From positions 186,001-250,000 of the forward strand of contig JADJOY010000023.1 of the NCBI GenBank assembly GCA_016713535.1: a stretch of 64,000 nucleotides of DNA. Direction: 5' to 3'. A program made the position numbers and the translations under genes. Position 1 is the first letter of the stretch; each line of letters begins with the position of its first letter. The notes under the pieces are model-generated. The model worked only from the letters and a program-made list of their open reading frames with translations. It was not told the origin of the DNA and did not search any database. Origin of the DNA: JADJOY01 sp016713535 [NCBI: Deltaproteobacteria bacterium]. GTDB lineage: Bacteria > JADJOY01. Of the stretch, positions 62,603 to 64,000 are shown piece after piece.

Positions 62603-64000
62603 TCACCGCGTCAGGGGGCCGCCGACGCCGGCTCGCGCCAGGCCGAGGTAGCGCTTGGTGTCCTCTCGGGTGGGATCGAGGTCGAGCGCCATGGTCAGCT
62701 CCTCGATCGCCTCGGTGCGGCGGTTGAGCGTCAGCAGCAGCGCACCGAGCTCGTGGTGCGCCGCCGCGTCGGACGGCGCGAAGCGCGTGGCGTGGCGCAG
62801 GGTCGCCTCCGCCTCGGCGTTGCGTCCCGCGTTCACCAGCAGCCGGCCGAGCTCGAGCTGGACAGGCGCATCCGCCGGACGAGCCACCAGGTAGTCTTGG
62901 TAGGAGCGGATCGCGTCGGCCGAGCGGCCCGCGCGCGCGGCGCTGCGGGCGTCGCGCAGAGCACCGTCCGCCTTGTCGATCTCGTCGAGGAGCTTGGCGG
63001 CCTGGATCGCGAACGGGTCGAAGCGCTTGTCCGACGCGGCGAGCTCGAGCACGCGCCGGAAGTACGCCGCCGCGTCACGCGGGCGGCCGAGGGCGTAGGT
63101 GGCTCGGCCGAGGCCCAGCCACGCCTCCGCGTTGCCGGGCATGGCGCGCCGCACCAGCTCGAACTGCTCGGAGGCGTCGGCCCAGCGCCGGCCCTCGAGG
63201 TCGCGCCGCCCCTGGGCGAGCGAGGCGGCGACGTCGATCCGTGCGCCGACGCCGCCGGTCGCGCTCGCGTCGTCCGGCGGCGCCGGCGGGCCGGTCATGC
63301 CGGGCGGACGGGTTCGCACGATCGGCACGGTCGCGCCCGGCGGCGCCTCGGGCGGCGCGGCGGGAGCGTGGTGGATCCTCCACTCACGCCACACCAGCGC
63401 CCCGAGCGCCGCGACCACCACCAGCGTGGCGAGCGCACCCGCGGCCGAGCGCCGCGAATCACGGTTCACCGAGGAAGCCGGTGACCGCGCCGGGCGGGCC
63501 CCCGGATCGCGGCGGTCGCGCGCGGCGGCCGCGCGCCGGACCTCGTCCGCCGTGCGCGGCGTGCGCTCGAGGTTCTTGCCGGTGCGGATGCGCTCGACGC
63601 GGTCGAGCGCCGCGTAGAGCTCCGTTCCATTGGCGGGCCGCCAGTTGGGGTCCTTGGAGAGCGCGCCCATCACCAGCCGCTCGAGCTCGCGGCTCACGAT
63701 CAGCTCGGGCTTCACGGCGCGCATCGGCCGCGGCCGCTCCTCGATGTGCTTCATGAGCAGCGGGATCACCGAGTCCGAGGTGCTGTCGAAGGGCCGCACG
63801 CCCGTGAGCAGCTCGTACATGACGACGCCGAGGGCATAGATGTCGCTGCGCGCGTCGAGCGGCTTGCCCTGGCACTGCTCGGGCGACATGTAGAACGGCG
63901 TACCGATCAGGACACCGGTGCGGGTCTTGCCGTCGACCGCCTGCGCGCCGCGCAGCTTGGCGATCCCGAAGTCGAGCACCAGCACCCAGTCGACGACGCC
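62603..64000 (-). CDS. Ser/Thr protein kinase with TPR tail (5' end off window)
   Basis: Open to the right edge; 465 codons visible. The visible part starts just before VLVLDFGIAK (DFG) and has GTPFYMSPEQCQGKPLDARSDIYALGVVMYELLTG, a Hanks C-lobe. After ~150 residues a single helix (AAGALATLVVVAALGALVW) and a Pro/Ala linker lead to TPR repeats (ASEQFELVRRAMPGNAEAWLGLGRATYALGR and AIEELTMALDLDPTREDTKRYLGLARAG). Same architecture as the 47067 kinase apart from the unseen N-terminus. First visible gene of the export operon; probably a membrane signalling kinase. Confidence 0.93.
   Translation of the reverse strand, partial: GVVDWVLVLDFGIAKLRGAQAVDGKTRTGVLIGTPFYMSPEQCQGKPLDARSDIYALGVVMYELLTGVRPFDSTSDSVIPLLMKHIEERPRPMRAVKPELIVSRELERLVMGALSKDPNWRPANGTELYAALDRVERIRTGKNLERTPRTADEVRRAAAARDRRDPGARPARSPASSVNRDSRRSAAGALATLVVVAALGALVWREWRIHHAPAAPPEAPPGATVPIVRTRPPGMTGPPAPPDDASATGGVGARIDVAASLAQGRRDLEGRRWADASEQFELVRRAMPGNAEAWLGLGRATYALGRPRDAAAYFRRVLELAASDKRFDPFAIQAAKLLDEIDKADGALRDARSAARAGRSADAIRSYQDYLVARPADAPVQLELGRLLVNAGRNAEAEATLRHATRFAPSDAAAHHELGALLLTLNRRTEAIEELTMALDLDPTREDTKRYLGLARAGVGGPLTR

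Overview
The window is 64 kb of very GC-rich DNA. It encodes Gram-negative envelope machinery (TonB receptor, porin-like beta-barrel protein, Wza/Wzc-type export, many lipoproteins), Ser/Thr kinases carrying TPR tails, thrombospondin-type-3 and CSLREA surface proteins, and many GTG starts. This suggests a Myxococcota or deltaproteobacteria-like organism; the window holds no marker gene that would fix the taxon. No rRNA, tRNA, CRISPR array or IS element was recognised.

Layout. 1-14 kb: a truncated CoA-transferase, a degenerate MNT-HEPN fusion, a PIN-PhoH ATPase, a tandem array of ~136-bp hairpin-bearing repeats (3771-4857), then small secreted, membrane and hypothetical genes, a broken brnT/brnA module and a ChaA-type antiporter. 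14.4-33.3 kb: a transition-metal (most likely zinc, possibly nickel/cobalt) acquisition island. On the minus strand it has a CbiM-like ECF transporter, a CbiQO fusion, a COG0523 GTPase and a WD40 protein. Divergent from these are two paralogous unknown proteins. Next come a thiol-peroxidase-like gene and a Fur-family regulator, a Zrg-like ABC operon with a DUF3299 protein, small Cys/His secreted proteins, a lipoprotein, a TonB receptor, a beta-barrel protein, ZnuA and ZnuB. Two near-identical palindromes (TGCAA-N5-TTGCA) sit in the two divergent promoter regions and are the likely operators of the Fur-family regulator. 33.7-47 kb: an M16 protease, a methyltransferase/glycosyltransferase cluster, a 3-methyladenine glycosylase, Aat, a CocE-type hydrolase and a CSLREA beta-helix protein. 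47-57 kb: a zinc-ribbon Ser/Thr kinase, a second repeat array, a CHAD/Ppx pair, secreted repeat proteins and a VOC protein. 57-64 kb: an exopolysaccharide export operon (UGM-like flavoprotein, Wzc-like, Wza-like, SPOR protein) headed by a kinase cut by the right edge.

Two global properties stand out. First, intergenic spaces are filled with several families of dispersed hairpins. In one family seven separate loci keep a constant loop (CTCCGT) while the 7-bp stem changes on both sides, a clear compensatory pattern. Second, six genes that read well in two adjacent frames carry an apparent single-base indel (near 20494, 27830, 33218, 40135, 42500 and 53249). This looks more like residual sequencing error than gene death, so these genes are annotated as single units.
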